NCBI GenBank assembly: GCA_958450365.1
Contig: CAUEEP010000736.1
Span: 2,105,501 to 2,169,500 of the forward strand
Direction: 5' to 3'
Length of the DNA stretch: 64,000 nucleotides
Source of the DNA: Mesorhabditis belari
Taxonomy: Eukaryota; Nematoda; Chromadorea; Rhabditida; Rhabditidae
A program made the position numbers and the translations under genes. Position 1 is the stretch's first letter. Each line of letters starts with the position of its first letter. Under the pieces are notes generated by a model that made no database searches, had not been told where the DNA came from, and saw only the letters and a program-made list of their open reading frames with translations. Shown here piece by piece: positions 24,968 through 36,527 of the stretch.

Positions 24968-27517
24968 ATGATGTGGAGAAGAGTGTTCCCTTTCCTTTGC
25001 TTGATCGCCTTCACCATTGCTGCCAGCAGAATGTTAGTTAAGAGCTCAAAAAATAGATACGATCTATAGCTTATCTATAAAGAGATTCTTCTTTAGAAAA
25101 CGAGAAGAGCCAATTGCTGAAGGAAGCGGTGAACCGATGGCTGAGGGAAGTGGAGCCATCGGAGCCATTGAGGGAGTGAGTTTAAGAAGGAAAATTTTCT
25201 ATAAAAAATTTAGCAATCACCAGCTGAAGAAACACAAGACTCTGTAAAGGTAAGTAAAATGAATTTCTTTTAAATTAAATTAAATAAAATACAGGAAAAA
25301 AGTAATGCTGATGAGGACACACTCACCGGCACCGAGGCTACAAATGTGAGATTTAATTTTAAGGAAACTTTTTAGACTTTAAGAACAAGTAATAGTTGGA
25401 TAACTTGTATAACTCTAACAACTAAGTATATAAATGATTACTTGTGAGTTTTACCCCCTACAAATAAGGCTATAAATGTGAGAGTAAACGTTAAGAATAC
25501 TTTTTAGACTTTAAGAACTAGTAATAGTTGAATAACTTGTATAACTTTAACAAATAATTAGATAAATGGGTGCTTGGTTGGTGGTTAACCACTACAAATG
25601 AGGTTACAAATGTAAGAGTAAACGTTAAGAGTACTTTTTAGACTTTAAGAACTATTAATAGTTGGATAACTTGTATAACTCTAACAACTAAGTATATAAA
25701 TGGCTACTTATTACCCATCGCACACAAAGGCTAAAACGATGCCTTTTTTTAGTTTAGCTTAGCCTTTATCTACTAGAATTTAATTTAGAATTAGAATTTA
25801 AATATAGTTTGCTCATAAAATAAATCTACTTGCACTAAAGTTGATATATTTTTAAGATAGAAAAATATACATACCGTAAATACTGTAATAGTACCCCACT
25901 CCCATAATGACGATGCGAAGCGTTGCGTAGTCTAACTTTGAACGCATTTTTCTCGACACTGGTTTATGCTACAATGCTCGCTTAGGTATCAAAAAATAGC
26001 TGAAATTCAGGGCTATTTTTTGATACCAAAGATAATGACGGTGCGGAGTATTGCGTAGTCTAGCTTTGCACGAGTGTTTCTCGACACTGGTTTATGCTAC
26101 AATGCTCGCTTAGGTATCAAAAGATAGCCCTGAATTTCAGCTATTTTTTGATACCAAAGACGCATTTTTTGAAAGTACGGGCGCTTTGAAAAAAATGAAA
26201 TACTAAAAAACTTTTGCGACTACGCGACTGTACGAGGGGAGTATTATTACAGTATTTACGGTAAGTGCCGATTAAATGATATGGATTTTACTTTTAAATT
26301 CGAAGAAATAGTAATAGATGAGTAAACCTAAACTAGATTAGACTTTGAATTAACTTTGACTTTGACTTTTATTAGTAAAAGTTAAATCTAGGCTGAACAC
26401 AGTGATGCCAAACGAGAAGATGCTTCACAATCGGTAAGACAATATTATATCAGTAAAAATTTCAAATTTGAAACTTTTTCTATTCTTTCATCTAATCAAA
26501 TGTGTTAAAAGCAAGATTTATTGTTTAAAAGCAGACGTTGAAGTGCTTAAAACGTTTCATAGATTTCAAGAGTTGCTGGAAACTTAAAGATGACAAATAA
26601 GGGGACTATGACAATACCACACCGTCATTTGCGCACATGTGGATAAACGTCTTTTACGCACAATAGCATCCACTAATTTCAAGCGTTACTGTAAAAATTT
26701 CAGCTTGATAGCTTCACTATAAAAAATTTTAGAGAAATTTTAATTTTTTGTTGCACCAAATAGCCTACATTGTTTCGATTGAGCTCAAATTTTTACAAAA
26801 TGTTGCACTCGTCTATACCGATCTATTATAAAAATTTAAGTTTGATAGCTTCACTCCAAAATGGGAAAGTCATTGTGCGCAAATGAAATCTTTTTTTTGC
26901 GTCTTTTGTGCACAAAAAAGTTAAGTTTCTCTAAACCAGCCTACATTGTTTCGATTGAGCTCAAATATTTACAAAATGTTGCACTCGTCTGTACCAATCT
27001 ACTGTAAAAATTTCAGCTTAATAGCTTCACTAGAAAAAATTTTAGAGAAACTTAACTTTTTTATGCACAAAAGACGCAAAAAAAAAGATTTCATTTGCGC
27101 ACAATCGCTTTCCCATTTTGTAGTGAAGCTATTAAGCTGAAATTTTTACAGTAAATGGGTATAGACAAGTGCAAAATATTGTAAAAATTAGAGCTTAATC
27201 GAAGCAATTTGGGCTATTTGGTGAAACTTTTAGTGCTTGAAGTTAGTGGGCGTAAAAGACGTTTTTCCACGTGGGCGCAAATGATATTAAGCGATTGGTA
27301 AATAAGCGATTTGTTACAGTAAACGAAGTATACAATCAATTGTAAAGATATTCAAGAAAGGAGAATACACCAATCAATTGTAACTATCAACAAGCTCGCT
27401 TCAAATACCCCAAACTTTCAGCAATTCTCATCAGCAGCTCAACAAGGTGTCAACTCAGCTCAGTCACTCTTCGCCTATTCATTCATCTCCATTATCATTG
27501 CTATTTTCATTTTCTGA
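24968..27517 (+). CDS. Small acidic secreted protein with GPI-type tail
   Basis: Six exons (24968-25032, 25097-25175, 25214-25249, 25295-25345, 26392-26433, 27422-27517) encode 122 residues. A signal peptide (MMWRRVFPFLCLIAFTIAAS) leads into a low-complexity acidic segment with AEGSG repeats, EETQDS and EDTLTGTEATN. The end is a hydrophobic tail (SLFAYSFISIIIAIFIF) that stops without charged residues, as in GPI-anchor signals. No domain is recognised. It may be a mucin-like or spacer surface protein. The last two introns are about 1 kb each and filled with tandem repeats and MITEs, in contrast to the 38-64 bp first three. The exon 1 donor is GTTAGT. AATAAAAATG near 27678 may be the poly(A) signal. 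Copies of exon 2 and of the last acceptor and exon occur downstream. Confidence 0.72.
25337..25720. repeat. About 128-bp tandem repeat spanning the exon 4 donor
   Basis: Three copies begin near 25337, 25468 and 25601. Each starts with a version of GAGGCTACAAATGTGAG, the end of exon 4 plus its donor, and continues with TTTTTAGACTTTAAGAAC and GTATAACTCTAACAACTAAG. The array has copied the splice donor into the intron. Confidence 0.85.
25872..26263. mobile_element. MITE, TACCGTAAATACTGTAATAG family
   Basis: It is bounded by TACCGTAAATACTGTAATAG and its complement CTATTACAGTATTTACGGTA-like end, with TA at both edges. Inside it carries nested hairpins of GGTATCAAAAAATAGC and a duplicated GACGGTGCGGAGTATTGCGT segment. 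It lies in intron 4 of the small GPI-type protein gene. Confidence 0.9.
26620..27287. mobile_element. Inverted-repeat MITE in intron 5
   Basis: The left end carries GTCATTTGCGCACATGTGGA and the right end its degenerate complement (TTCCACGTGGGCGCAAATGA). Inner paired blocks include TTTTTTTGCGTCTTTTGTGC and GTTGCACTCGTCTGTACC. It is non-autonomous and has no open frame for a transposase. Confidence 0.85.
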
Positions 27518-27754
27518 ATCTAGTTTTACTAAGTAGTACAAATTTTGCCATAATTTCTATGACATTTTATTTTTTAATGGGTATTTTGATAGCATTTAGC
27601 TCACCCTATCACTAGAATTCTTTAGTCTTTATTTGGGTTGGATTTTTAAGAGTTTGTTAATAAATTCTTGTAAAAACAATAAAAATGTTGCAAATATTGA
27701 TGTCTATTGACTTATTCTATAAGTTGAATGGAGAGTTTAACTTTAAAATGACAA

Positions 27755-27905
27755 GTAAAGTTGGTTATGAAGTATACAATCAATTGTAAAGATATTCAAG
27801 AAAGGAGAATACACCAAAATTGTAACTATCAACAAGCTCGCTTCAAATACCCTAAACTTTCAGCAATTCTCATCAGCAGCTCAACAAGGCGTCAACTCAC
27901 CCCAT
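27755..27905 (+). pseudogene. Duplicate of the last exon junction of the small GPI-type gene
   Basis: Sequence from GAAGTATACAATCAATTGTA through the CTTTCAG acceptor and AGCAATTCTCATCAGCAGCT, with CAACAAGG and GTCAACTCA, repeats 27325-27455 with few changes. It then runs into unrelated MITE sequence before the hydrophobic tail, so the copy is truncated. Confidence 0.85.
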
Positions 27906-27988
27906 CACTAGAATTCTTTGCGCTTTTCGAGATTTCGAGGAATTTAGGCGACGCTCATGGTGCACTACTATTAGAGAAAATACGGTAA
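27900..27988. mobile_element. Partial MITE, right half of the CTATTAGAGAAAATACGG family
   Basis: GAGATTTCGAGGAATTTAGG followed by GTGCACTACTATTAGAGAAAATACGG matches the right ends of the elements at 53920-54447. The left half is missing. Confidence 0.75.
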
Positions 27989-29280
27989 AAGGAAATTCCG
28001 ATGTGTTTTTGGTCGTAAAAATCTTTACAAAGAAATTGACTGAATGAATTTCCCTGAAAATTAACCTCTACACCGAACTTTTTATGCTCTATCTTTTACC
28101 TATTGACATAAAGATAGGTTTCTTTAGCTAAAACTTTCGAAACCGGATCATTGAACCGCATTTTTGAACTACCCGACTTGATGCTAGCAAAAAAATCTAG
28201 ACATAAAACATTTCTAAATGCGTTTTAATATTATTTTGCAAAAAAAGAAAATGATAGTCTTTCTAATAAAATAAATTGTAATTGAATTGGTTATTGATTT
28301 TAAATGAAATGAATGAATGAAATGAAATGAATGAATGAAATGAAAAGACTTTCTGAACAGTTTAATAATTCTGAATAGTTTAAAACATTCGTAGCTTAGA
28401 TCTTAGATCTTTTATCTTTCCATCATTCCATTTTCCAGTTTCCAGTTTCCAGTAAAGCTTTTCTCTACTCAGAGTTTATAAAAAGTAAACTTGATTGCCT
28501 GAGCTCTTTCTCTAGCTTTCAAAAGAGTGAAAAAGAGGGGAAAAGGACCTCTCATAATTCGAGGTGTTCCATTGAGAGAACAAGTGAAAAGAGAGTGCCG
28601 GGACACTCCCTTTTCCCTCACCAAGTCCCATCCAACATCAAGCCTTTTTTCCTGTTGTTGAAAGCTCTTTCCCTTCACAAAAACCAAGGCTCATCAATAT
28701 CCGGCCACCTGTCTCCATATTTTTCCTTCTCTTTCGAAAAGCAAAGGATTTTGTGACAAGTTTTAAACTAGTAGGAGTCTTTAAAGTATTTAATCTTTTC
28801 TTTATTGTTTATCTGTTTATTATTTGAATCTAGTTTTCTTTCTAGCTTTCAACAACAGGAAAAAGGCTTGATGTTGGACTTCTAGATCTTTCTTGGGACT
28901 TCTAGGACTTGGGACTTCTGGATCTTTCTAGATCTCTTTACTACTATTATTTGAATCTAGTTTATCTTTTCTATAAACTCACCAAACCAATTTAATTCTT
29001 TTCTTCAATATTTTCAACACTTTAAACCAATAGAACTTTTTTTTTGAATAAATCTTTGAAAATTTCTTTAGTCTTTTAGCTTTTTTAGCCATAAAAGCTA
29101 TCTTTTAGCTTTCTTTAGATTAGCTGGTCACGTTAATTTTCGTGTCCTGTTTGCGGTTTCATGTCACTCTCGAGAAGAAAGGACAGCCACTCTCTAGAGA
29201 AATCAAAAAGAACAAGGACTCTCTTAAACCCTATATGCAAATATGCAAACCAAGCCCGTCACACCCTCTTTTGTTTGAAC
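27989..29280. other. Intergenic sequence with short repeats
   Basis: It contains an AATGAATGAAATG short-unit run at 28305-28342 and an inverted copy of the AAAGATAGAG family at 28070-28140. A CTTTCAACAACAGGAAAAAG phrase is inverted between 28620-28660 and 28845-28870. I see no gene. Confidence 0.4.
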
Positions 29281-29545
29281 GCTGAAGAAACCTGAAGAAC
29301 CGAGAGATCGAGAGATCCTGAAGATTCTGAAAGGATCTAAGAAACACTCCTTGACTCATTCCTGTAACTCATTCATTTTGAAACCTGAAGAACCGAGAGA
29401 TTCTGAAGATTCTGAAAGGATCTAAGGAACACTCCATGACTCATTCCTGTAACTCATTCATTTTGAAGCCTGAAGAACCGAGATCCTAAAGATTCTGAAA
29501 GGATCTAAGGAACACTCCTTAACTCATTCCCTGTAACAAAATCTT
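29281..29545. repeat. About 90-bp tandem repeat, three copies
   Basis: The unit contains CCTGAAGAACCGAGAGAT, TCTGAAAGGATCTAAG and CTCATTCCTGTAACTCATTC. The second and third copies are slightly shortened. Confidence 0.9.
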
Positions 29546-29974
29546 TTCTAAAGATCTTTTCTATAGTTTTGAACTTCACAAAACTTTCAAATCAAGTGTT
29601 AATCTTGTTTGACTCATTGCTAAACACTCAACTGACTCAGCTTAAACTTCTACTAACAATTAGCTACTCGTTTTGCTCATTCACAAACTGACAAACAGAT
29701 CATGGAAAAAGTACAATTGCTAGGGCTATTCCTTACCAGATTCTTCTCCCAATTTAACAAAAAGTTCCCGGTTTTGTTGACTGTTTACCAATTTGTTTAA
29801 CTCTTTAACAATTACCCAAATAATCCGACAATATCGCTGACCATACGGTCAAATTTGCATTTCATGTCTCTTGAGATCTTTTCTCTGAGTGTCACCCCAA
29901 AATGGTTGTTGAATGAACCATGAAAGGAGTCCTAATGCGAGTCCTTGTTGTCCATTATTGGGTTGAAAAGTCTT

Positions 29975-30275
29975 TCAACGGCCATCACATTCTCTATTCT
30001 CTTCAATCCTTTCTTACCGGGTATTAAAGTCCTTGAGTCTCCGACTTGAACCTGACACTTTATTTTCCCGTAATTCACAGATTTATACACAAGAATTCAA
30101 AAAACTTTAGATGTTGTCTATATCTATAAACAAATTTTCTTTATAAAACGAAAAGAGCCAATTACTAAAGGAATCGGCCATCCCATTCTATATTCTCTTC
30201 AATCCTTTCTTATTATATTAAAGTCCTTGATTCTCCGACTTGAACCTGACACTTTATTTTTCACATTTATACCCA
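29975..30275. repeat. Direct repeat enclosing a pseudo-exon
   Basis: TCTCTTCAATCCTTTCTTA and CTCCGACTTGAACCTGACAC occur at 29995-30075 and again at 30190-30260. The intervening segment contains an exon 2-like copy from the small GPI-type gene. Confidence 0.85.
30113..30178 (+). pseudogene. Copy of exon 2 start of the small GPI-type gene
   Basis: TATCTATAAACAAATTTTCTTTATAAAACGAAAAGAGCCAATT... parallels 25070-25130, including the acceptor region and the codons for KREEPIAEGSG. Substitutions change the AG of the acceptor to AT. It is a dead duplicate. Confidence 0.7.
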
Positions 30276-30540
30276 AAGGGTGAATGAATATAGTCATTTT
30301 TCAAGTTATCCATTCGTTAAACGTCTCCTTACAAGTTTACTTGCACTTTTCTTATTATTTTCTTATTTCTTTTCTTATTTCTTATTTCTTTTCTTATTTC
30401 TTCTTCAGTTACGAAACATTGTTAATCCATAAAAAAACCTCTCTTTTCGGATTTGAATGAAGCAAGCTCTTTGCGCATCTCGAATTCACACGCGCATTTT
30501 TCTCTCGCATAATTTTCGGGCACTCGTAAACGAAAAACGG

Positions 30541-30690
30541 AAAGAAGAATGAGAATCCTCTTCCAAAATACAACTGAGAATCCTCTTCTAAAATACAACT
30601 GAGAATGCTCTTCCAACTCAGAATCCTCTTCCAAAATACAACTGAGAATCCTCTTCCTCTTCCAACTCTTCCCCTTCCAACCTCTTCCAA
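30541..30690. repeat. About 25-bp tandem repeat (GAGAATCCTCTTCCAAAATA)
   Basis: Five or six copies of GAGAATCCTCTTCCAAAATACAACT with shortened variants. The resulting open frames on both strands are simply repeat translation. Confidence 0.85.
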
Positions 30691-30824
30691 AACACAATCT
30701 CTCATATCTGAAAAAGTGAATTCATTCTTTGGCTCAAGCAAAGCTCAAAAGATTTATTTTTCTTCTAAAGTTTCTAAAGTTATTGTTTTTTTTAATTCTT
30801 TTTCGTTATAAATCCGTAAAAAAA

Positions 30825-31205
30825 TCAATTGGGTTCTTTAATTTTTTGGCTTTTTTATCAGATATTTCACTCAAAGATCCCTTATGTAATTGTTGAAGTG
30901 GTGTTGTGTCGGGCATTCTGATTGATTGATAGCTTTATGATGATGATTATGATGGTTAGCGCATTTGCGAGTAAGCAAAATGCAGCGTTGTTCAATTGGG
31001 TTCTTTAATTTTTTGGCTTTTTTTACCAGATATTTCACTCAAAGATCCCTCAGGTAGTTGTTGAAGTCGGTGTTGTGTCGGGGATTCTGATTGATTGATA
31101 GCTATATAACGTGATGGTTGGCCCATTTGCCCATTTGCCAATTTGCCCATTTGCCAATTTGCCCATTTGCCCATTTGCCAGTAAGCAAAATGCAGCATTG
31201 TTGAA
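30825..31205. repeat. About 165-bp tandem duplication with internal 15-bp array
   Basis: CAATTGGGTTCTTTAATTTT and the following 160 bases, ending AAGCAAAATGCAGC, are repeated directly. In the second copy a CCCATTTGCCAATTTG array has expanded at 31118-31182. Confidence 0.9.
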
Positions 31206-32064
31206 AGAAGGGAGAGTTGATCGGCGTCGGTAGTCGGTAAGCGAAACATGAATCCACGCTGTGAGAAAATAGCAAAAGAATGGATTTTCCTTGCTCATTT
31301 TCATGAAAGAATGCAAATTTTTGGGATTTATAAAGAAAAAGAGGCGTTTATCTTTGCCAATTCCAATTCATTAACCTTTATCATTCGCATTCGCATTCCA
31401 TTCTCTATCCTTCTCTCATATCCATCGTCATATCATTTTGTGGTCTTCTTCTCGATTTCCCCTTCCACTCGATAATCAATCTTCTCAATCTTTCCTCCTT
31501 TTCTTCTTCTTCTTTATCCCATTTCTTCCGATTGTCTTTGAACCGCTTTTTCCACTCAATCCTAGCCATGATAATACTAGATTTTCTGCATGACAAACCC
31601 CCAATTTTTCTCTTGCTCTTGTGCAAAACTGGATTAACATTTTCCTAATGATCGAATTTCTAACTTATTTACTAGCTCATGTTTAATGTTTTTTTTTGAA
31701 AAACATTGAATAAAATCAGATAAAATCAAACTTGACATTCAAAATCCTAGATTTTCAATAGAATTCGACTATTTTATAGATAAAAAAACCTTATTAAGAA
31801 AACAATAGTAACCAAAAAGTACAAAAAGAGTAAGTACAAACAACTTAAGTTGCAAAGTTTTATCTTTTTTCAGTTTTATCTCATTTCTATTTTCAATCTA
31901 TTTTATTTTTCGCTATCTTTTTAGCTATAATGAGATTCACATTTAATTCAATAGGTTTACTTTATTCTTTTTGAGAATTTTGGTGGGTAAAGGTGAGAGA
32001 AAATTGAAAGGTAATCAAAACTTTTCGAGTTTAGACTGCACTACTATTAGACTACTAATATTAT
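31206..32064. other. Intergenic sequence
   Basis: AT-rich with C/T-rich tracts at 31380-31560. Overlapping open frames on both strands are unsupported. No repeat family was recognised. Confidence 0.35.
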
Positions 32065-32150
32065 AGACCATATTTTCTGTAATAGTAGTGCAGGCTGGAG
32101 TGGGGTTGAAAAAATAGTAATGCGCACTACTATTACAGAAAATACAGTAA
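32065..32150. mobile_element. Mini MITE, CTGTAATAGTAGTGC family
   Basis: ATATTTTCTGTAATAGTAGTGC at the left is mirrored by GCACTACTATTACAGAAAAT at the right, only about 85 bases in all. Confidence 0.8.
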
Positions 32151-32600
32151 TCTATTGAAAATCTATTGAAAATCTATTGAAATCTATTAAAATCTATTAA
32201 AACCTATTAAAAATCTATTGAAATCTATTGGAATCTATTGAAATCTATTAAAAATCTATTGGAAATCTATTGAAATCTATTAAAATCTATTGAAAATGAA
32301 GATTGGCTAGGTTTTCTTGAAATTTAGTCTATTTAATGGATTAGTACTTTAAAAACGGGTCGTCACGCTTTAAAAGCCTATAACTTTATCCAGAGATAAT
32401 ATTATAATTAACTTTTTATATCATTGTACAGAGGACATTTCAGGCTTTCAAATGATACCAAACAGAGCTTGATTGGAAAAAGTCAGTACAAGAAAATCAG
32501 AGCCAACTCTGAGCAAATAAGTCTATCCAAATCTATTAAAAATCTATTGAAATCTATTAAAATCTATTAAAAATCTATTAAAAATCTATTGAAAAACGAA
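32150..32600. repeat. AATCTATTGAA tandem arrays
   Basis: Units of AATCTATTGAA/AATCTATTAAA fill 32150-32300 and 32525-32597, and a few more at 33351-33390, directly beside the mini MITEs. Confidence 0.9.
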
Positions 32601-33590
32601 ATCTTACTGATTCACAAATTAAATCTGATACATTTGCAATCAAAAACTTTCATGAATCTTTCGAAAATCCCTATTTAGTTTTTTTTCGAGAAGAAAATTT
32701 CCCTGAAAGCAGCGCAGATTCTCAAGAGTCCAATGGGGATATCAGTTTCCTTTGGGCGATTCTGGAAAAGGAATAGAAGCTTAAAAAAAAGAAATCCAAA
32801 AGATCCAAAAGATCTAAAAGATCTAAAAGAGAGAAAAGAGAGAAAAACGATACTCTCATTCACATCTCATTCCAGCCTCTCCATTTCTCATTTTCTGCTC
32901 TCAAATTTGTGCAGATTTCTCTCTTCTTTCTTTTCCAATTCACTAAATCCCTGGGTTTACAATCCCTGGGTTTACAATGAATTCGGGGAAAGCTTTGATA
33001 ATCTCTTGACTAGTTTTGGCTTGCCAATTACACAAAAAAACGATAAACGAAACGATTCAAATAAAAAAAAATGAAAACAATCATAGTTACTTGACGATAT
33101 GAAAGATTCGAGTCAAAAAATTGTTACCAATTTTACATAGAAACGATTTTAACCATAGCAAAATATGAAAGCAACAATAGTTACTAAAGATTTGATTTTA
33201 AAATTGTTCAAATTGGTTTTACCGTATTTTCTGTAATAGTAGTGCAGTCTTTAATAGTAGTACAGTCTGTAATAGTAGTACAGTCTGTTAGTAGTGCAGG
33301 CTGGGGGTTGAAAGAATAGTAGTGCGCACTACTATTACAGAAAATACGGTTATCTATTAAAATCTATTGAAATCTATTAAAAATCTATTGAAAAACGAAA
33401 TCTTTCTTTATCTAACCAACATTGTTTCAAAGTTTTAGATTTTCTTGTACTGACTTTTTCCAATCAAGCTCTATTTGGTATCATTTGAAAGCCTGAAATG
33501 TCCTCTGTACAATGATATAAAAAGTTAACAAAAATATGATCTCTGGACAAAGTTATAGGCTTTTAAAGCGTGACGATCCGTTGAAAATCC
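32330..33590. mobile_element. Long inverted-repeat element
   Basis: The arms at about 32340-32505 and 33425-33582 are near-perfect complements (TCAGGCTTTCAAATGATACC and its reverse, AAGCTTGATTGGAAAAAGTC-like and its reverse). The 0.9-kb interior has no transposase but contains a mini MITE and AATCTATTGAA repeats. Confidence 0.8.
33221..33350. mobile_element. Mini MITE, CTGTAATAGTAGTGC family
   Basis: ACCGTATTTTCTGTAATAGT at the left is mirrored by ACTATTACAGAAAATACGGT at the right. A TGTAATAGTAGTACAGTC phrase has been tandemly repeated inside. Confidence 0.9.
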
Positions 33591-33840
33591 TTGAAAACTT
33601 TGCAAGTGTACATTTTTCTATTCTCTTTCATCATTTTCCCAGTCGACGATTGTAAATTCATTTATTATTCGATCTTTTCCTTTTCCTTAATGTTTTTTCA
33701 TTTAATTCATCGAATAGATTATGTATTGTTTAACGAAAATCACGAGGAGATTAAGTCAAATTTCGTTGGGAAAGCAATTCGCAAAGAATGGCTTCATTTA
33801 ACTCAATTTTTATTAGCTTTTTGTTATTTTTCGGTAATTT

Positions 33841-34018
33841 ATGCTTATAATGGAAGCTTTTGCTTATGAAAATGCTTATAATAATGCTTATAATAATGCT
33901 TATAATAATGCTTATAATAATGCTTATAATAATGCTTATAATAATGCTTATGATAATGCTTATTATAATGCTTATTATAATGCTTATGATAATGCTTATG
34001 ATAATGCTTATAATGAAT
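33841..34018. repeat. 12-bp tandem repeat (AATGCTTATAAT)
   Basis: About 14 copies of AATGCTTATAAT or AATGCTTATGAT. All frames on both strands are open through it, which explains several spurious open frames. Confidence 0.95.
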
Positions 34019-34520
34019 ATTGAAGTGAGCAATTTTGTGAGCACATTGAAGTGAGCAAGTAACCCGGCGAAGACAAGTGTTTTCTGACCGTCAGGGATTG
34101 TTCGTTTTTTTTTTTTTTTGCAGTGTTCACACTGTTCCCTAATTCGTAAGGCCTTTTTTTTGTTTGTCTATAGTCTAAAAATAGTAATGAATTACTAAAA
34201 TAAAGAATCAATAAAGATCATTTAGGCAGAAGTTTCAAATATATTCTCAGTTAACACCAGACAACATTTTAAAACATTTGAATTTACCAAACCAATATTT
34301 ATTTGAAATCGTTGCCTATATTTCATTGCTCATCGCTTTCCAAAGTGACTAAATGCCACTGAAAATACGCGGGAAATTTTACAAGTTCATTTTTATTCTT
34401 TTAATTTTGAATAAAATAAAACTTTAAAACAAAAGAAATCGATTATTTCATAAATAAATAAATATTTAAACAATTTTAGATAATATTTACAATCTATTTA
34501 AATCGACAAAGCAATCGTCA
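34019..34520. other. Intergenic sequence
   Basis: AT-rich with a T15 run near 34108. No gene or repeat family recognised. Confidence 0.35.
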
Positions 34521-34945
34521 ATGGTTAAAGGTAATTGTTAAAGCTAATTGTTAAAGCTAATTGCTAAAGCTAATTGCTAAAGCTAATTGTTAAAGCCAAT
34601 TGTTAAAGCTAATGGTTAAAGCTAATGGTTAAAGCTAGTTGTTAAAGCTAGTTGTTAAAGCTAGTTGTTAAAGCTAATTGCTAAAGCTAATTGCTAAAGC
34701 TAATTGTTAAAGCCAATTGTTAAAGCTAATGGTTAAAGCTAGTTGTTAAAGCTAGTTGTTAAAGCTAGTTGTTAAAGCCAATTGTTAAAGCTAATGGTTA
34801 AAGCTGATTGTTAAAGCTAGTTGTTCAAGCTAGTTGTTAAAGCTAATTGTTAATGCTAATTGTTAAAGGTAATTGTTAAAGCTAGTTGTTCAAGCTAATT
34901 TGTTAAAGCTAATTGTTAAAGCTAATTGCTAAAGCCAATTGTTAG
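34521..34945. repeat. 12-bp minisatellite (GTTAAAGCTAAT)
   Basis: About 34 units of GTTAAAGCTAAT with G/C and A/G variants arranged in higher-order blocks, such as runs of GCTAGTTGTTAAA. Two or three units reappear at 39220-39265. Confidence 0.95.
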
Positions 34946-35767
34946 AAGATAAACAATACAAGTCGTACTTTAAGCTCTAGCAAACGCTGGCTCTCTAGTA
35001 GATTTGATCTTATTCATCTCTTTGTTAATAAAAGAAATGTACCAGAAGGCTTATTAGAGTATAAAGTTTGAAAAGATACTAGCAAGATTTTCAGCAACAC
35101 AACAAAGCTGATAGGGTTCTTTCTCTAAATTTTCCCCTTGTTTTCTCAACTCTTTTCAAGCGTTTTCTCAAGAAAATCCCCTCCTTTCGTCGGCCAATTA
35201 CTCGGCGCTGAAGTGTGAAGAGTGCGGTGATTGAAGATTGAAAAGAGGGTAGGGGTAAAGGACTTTCTTTTAGCCTAGCCTTTGACCCTACACCCTCAAC
35301 TCCCTTTTCCTATCAAAATTTGCATTCTTAACTACTCCACCTAATCCTAGAAGTGCTCAAAATTCTTTTCTCTGTTAATTTCCCTGTTGTTTCTGGAAAT
35401 AGAATTGCTTTAGTGAACTAGTTGAAAGGTTTTAATCTTTAGAAAAGTTTAGAAAAGTTTTTGAAGATTTGTTTTAAACTAATTTTGTTTTAATTTTGTT
35501 TTTTATTACTTCAAAGCCAATTATATACTTAGTTTTTTTGGAAATTCTTCAAAATTTCAAGTTTTATTAAGCTTTTTAAGCAATTCTTTTTTTTCACAAC
35601 TATTCAAATTGTTTTGTATTTTAAAAACAATTTCATTTGCTTACTATTGCAGCAAAAGGTTTCCTAAGTAAAACTGACAACTTCGAAGGAAGAAATGTTA
35701 AGAGTCTAACTAGAACTAGTAGGCTAATGTTAGGTCAAGAAGTCAAAGAGTATTCTATCTCTAGCTT
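34946..35767. other. Intergenic sequence
   Basis: AT-rich. A less AT-rich segment lies at 35160-35330 (CGTCGGCCAATTACTCGGCG). No exon recognised. Confidence 0.35.
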
Positions 35768-35868
35768 CTGATGGTGAGCTACTCTAGCTGAGCTACTCTA
35801 GCTGAGCTACTCTAGCTGAGCTACTCTAGCTGAGCTACTCTAGCTGAGATGAGCTACTCTAGCTGAGC
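35768..35868. repeat. 14-bp tandem repeat (GAGCTACTCTAGCT)
   Basis: Seven copies of GAGCTACTCTAGCT, one interrupted by GAGAT. Confidence 0.95.
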
Positions 35869-36242
35869 TCCAGATGTTTCCAACATTCTTGCTTTTAACT
35901 TTCAAATAAACACCTGTCCATCAAAGTCAAACAAAATTAGTTCCACTTTTCAACTTTCGACTAGAAAACTTACTAAAAAGACATTCTTTCCTTCTTTTCT
36001 TTTCACACATCGATTTGATGATACATCGACGTTCAATAGCCATCTCTCCCCCACTTTCCACAAATGTTTATTCTCTTTTTCTACTCGTGTTTTTGCCTTT
36101 TCCTCTTTTCTGCCACTAAATGAATGAAATCATCGATCAGAGCTTCTCTTTTCAAAATTTGAGAGATATTTTTAACTCTCTTGCTTGCAGAGTGCTTATG
36201 ATAAAACTTTTCAATTTAGAAATCAGCTTAGCTTTTCTGTGA
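35869..36242. other. Intergenic sequence upstream of the tetraspanin
   Basis: C/T-rich tracts; nothing identifiable. Confidence 0.3.
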
Positions 36243-36432
36243 CACCTTGTAAGAAGGAGTTGTTCATCTTTTAAGAAGAGATTGTAAGAACAAATTGTTC
36301 TCCTTGTAAGAAGAAATTGTTCTCCTTGTAAGAAGGAGTTGTTCTCCTTTTAAAAACAAATTGTTCTCCTTGTAAGTAGAAACTGTTCTCCTCGTAACCA
36401 CAAATTGTTCTCCTTGTAACCACAAATTATTC
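36243..36432. repeat. About 26-bp repeat (TTGTTCTCCTTGTAAGAAGA)
   Basis: Six or seven diverged copies of TTGTTCTCCTTGTAAGAAGAAA directly upstream of the tetraspanin gene. Confidence 0.85.
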
Positions 36433-36527
36433 TAAACTATTTCAATAACCGTTAACGCTTTCTAATCTGTTTATAAACCATTTTTTCTGCAGGAATTTTG
36501 GCATAAAGTGTCAAAAATCAAAAAGGG

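Noticed and set aside
30409..30811. About 110-codon frames on both strands
   Set aside because: They overlap a 25-bp tandem repeat. Neither strand has splice support or a recognisable domain.
33751..34054. Long repetitive frames (IISIIIS and NAYNNAY repeats)
   Set aside because: They are translations of a 12-bp tandem array whose length is a multiple of three, so every frame stays open. There is no start context or gene structure.
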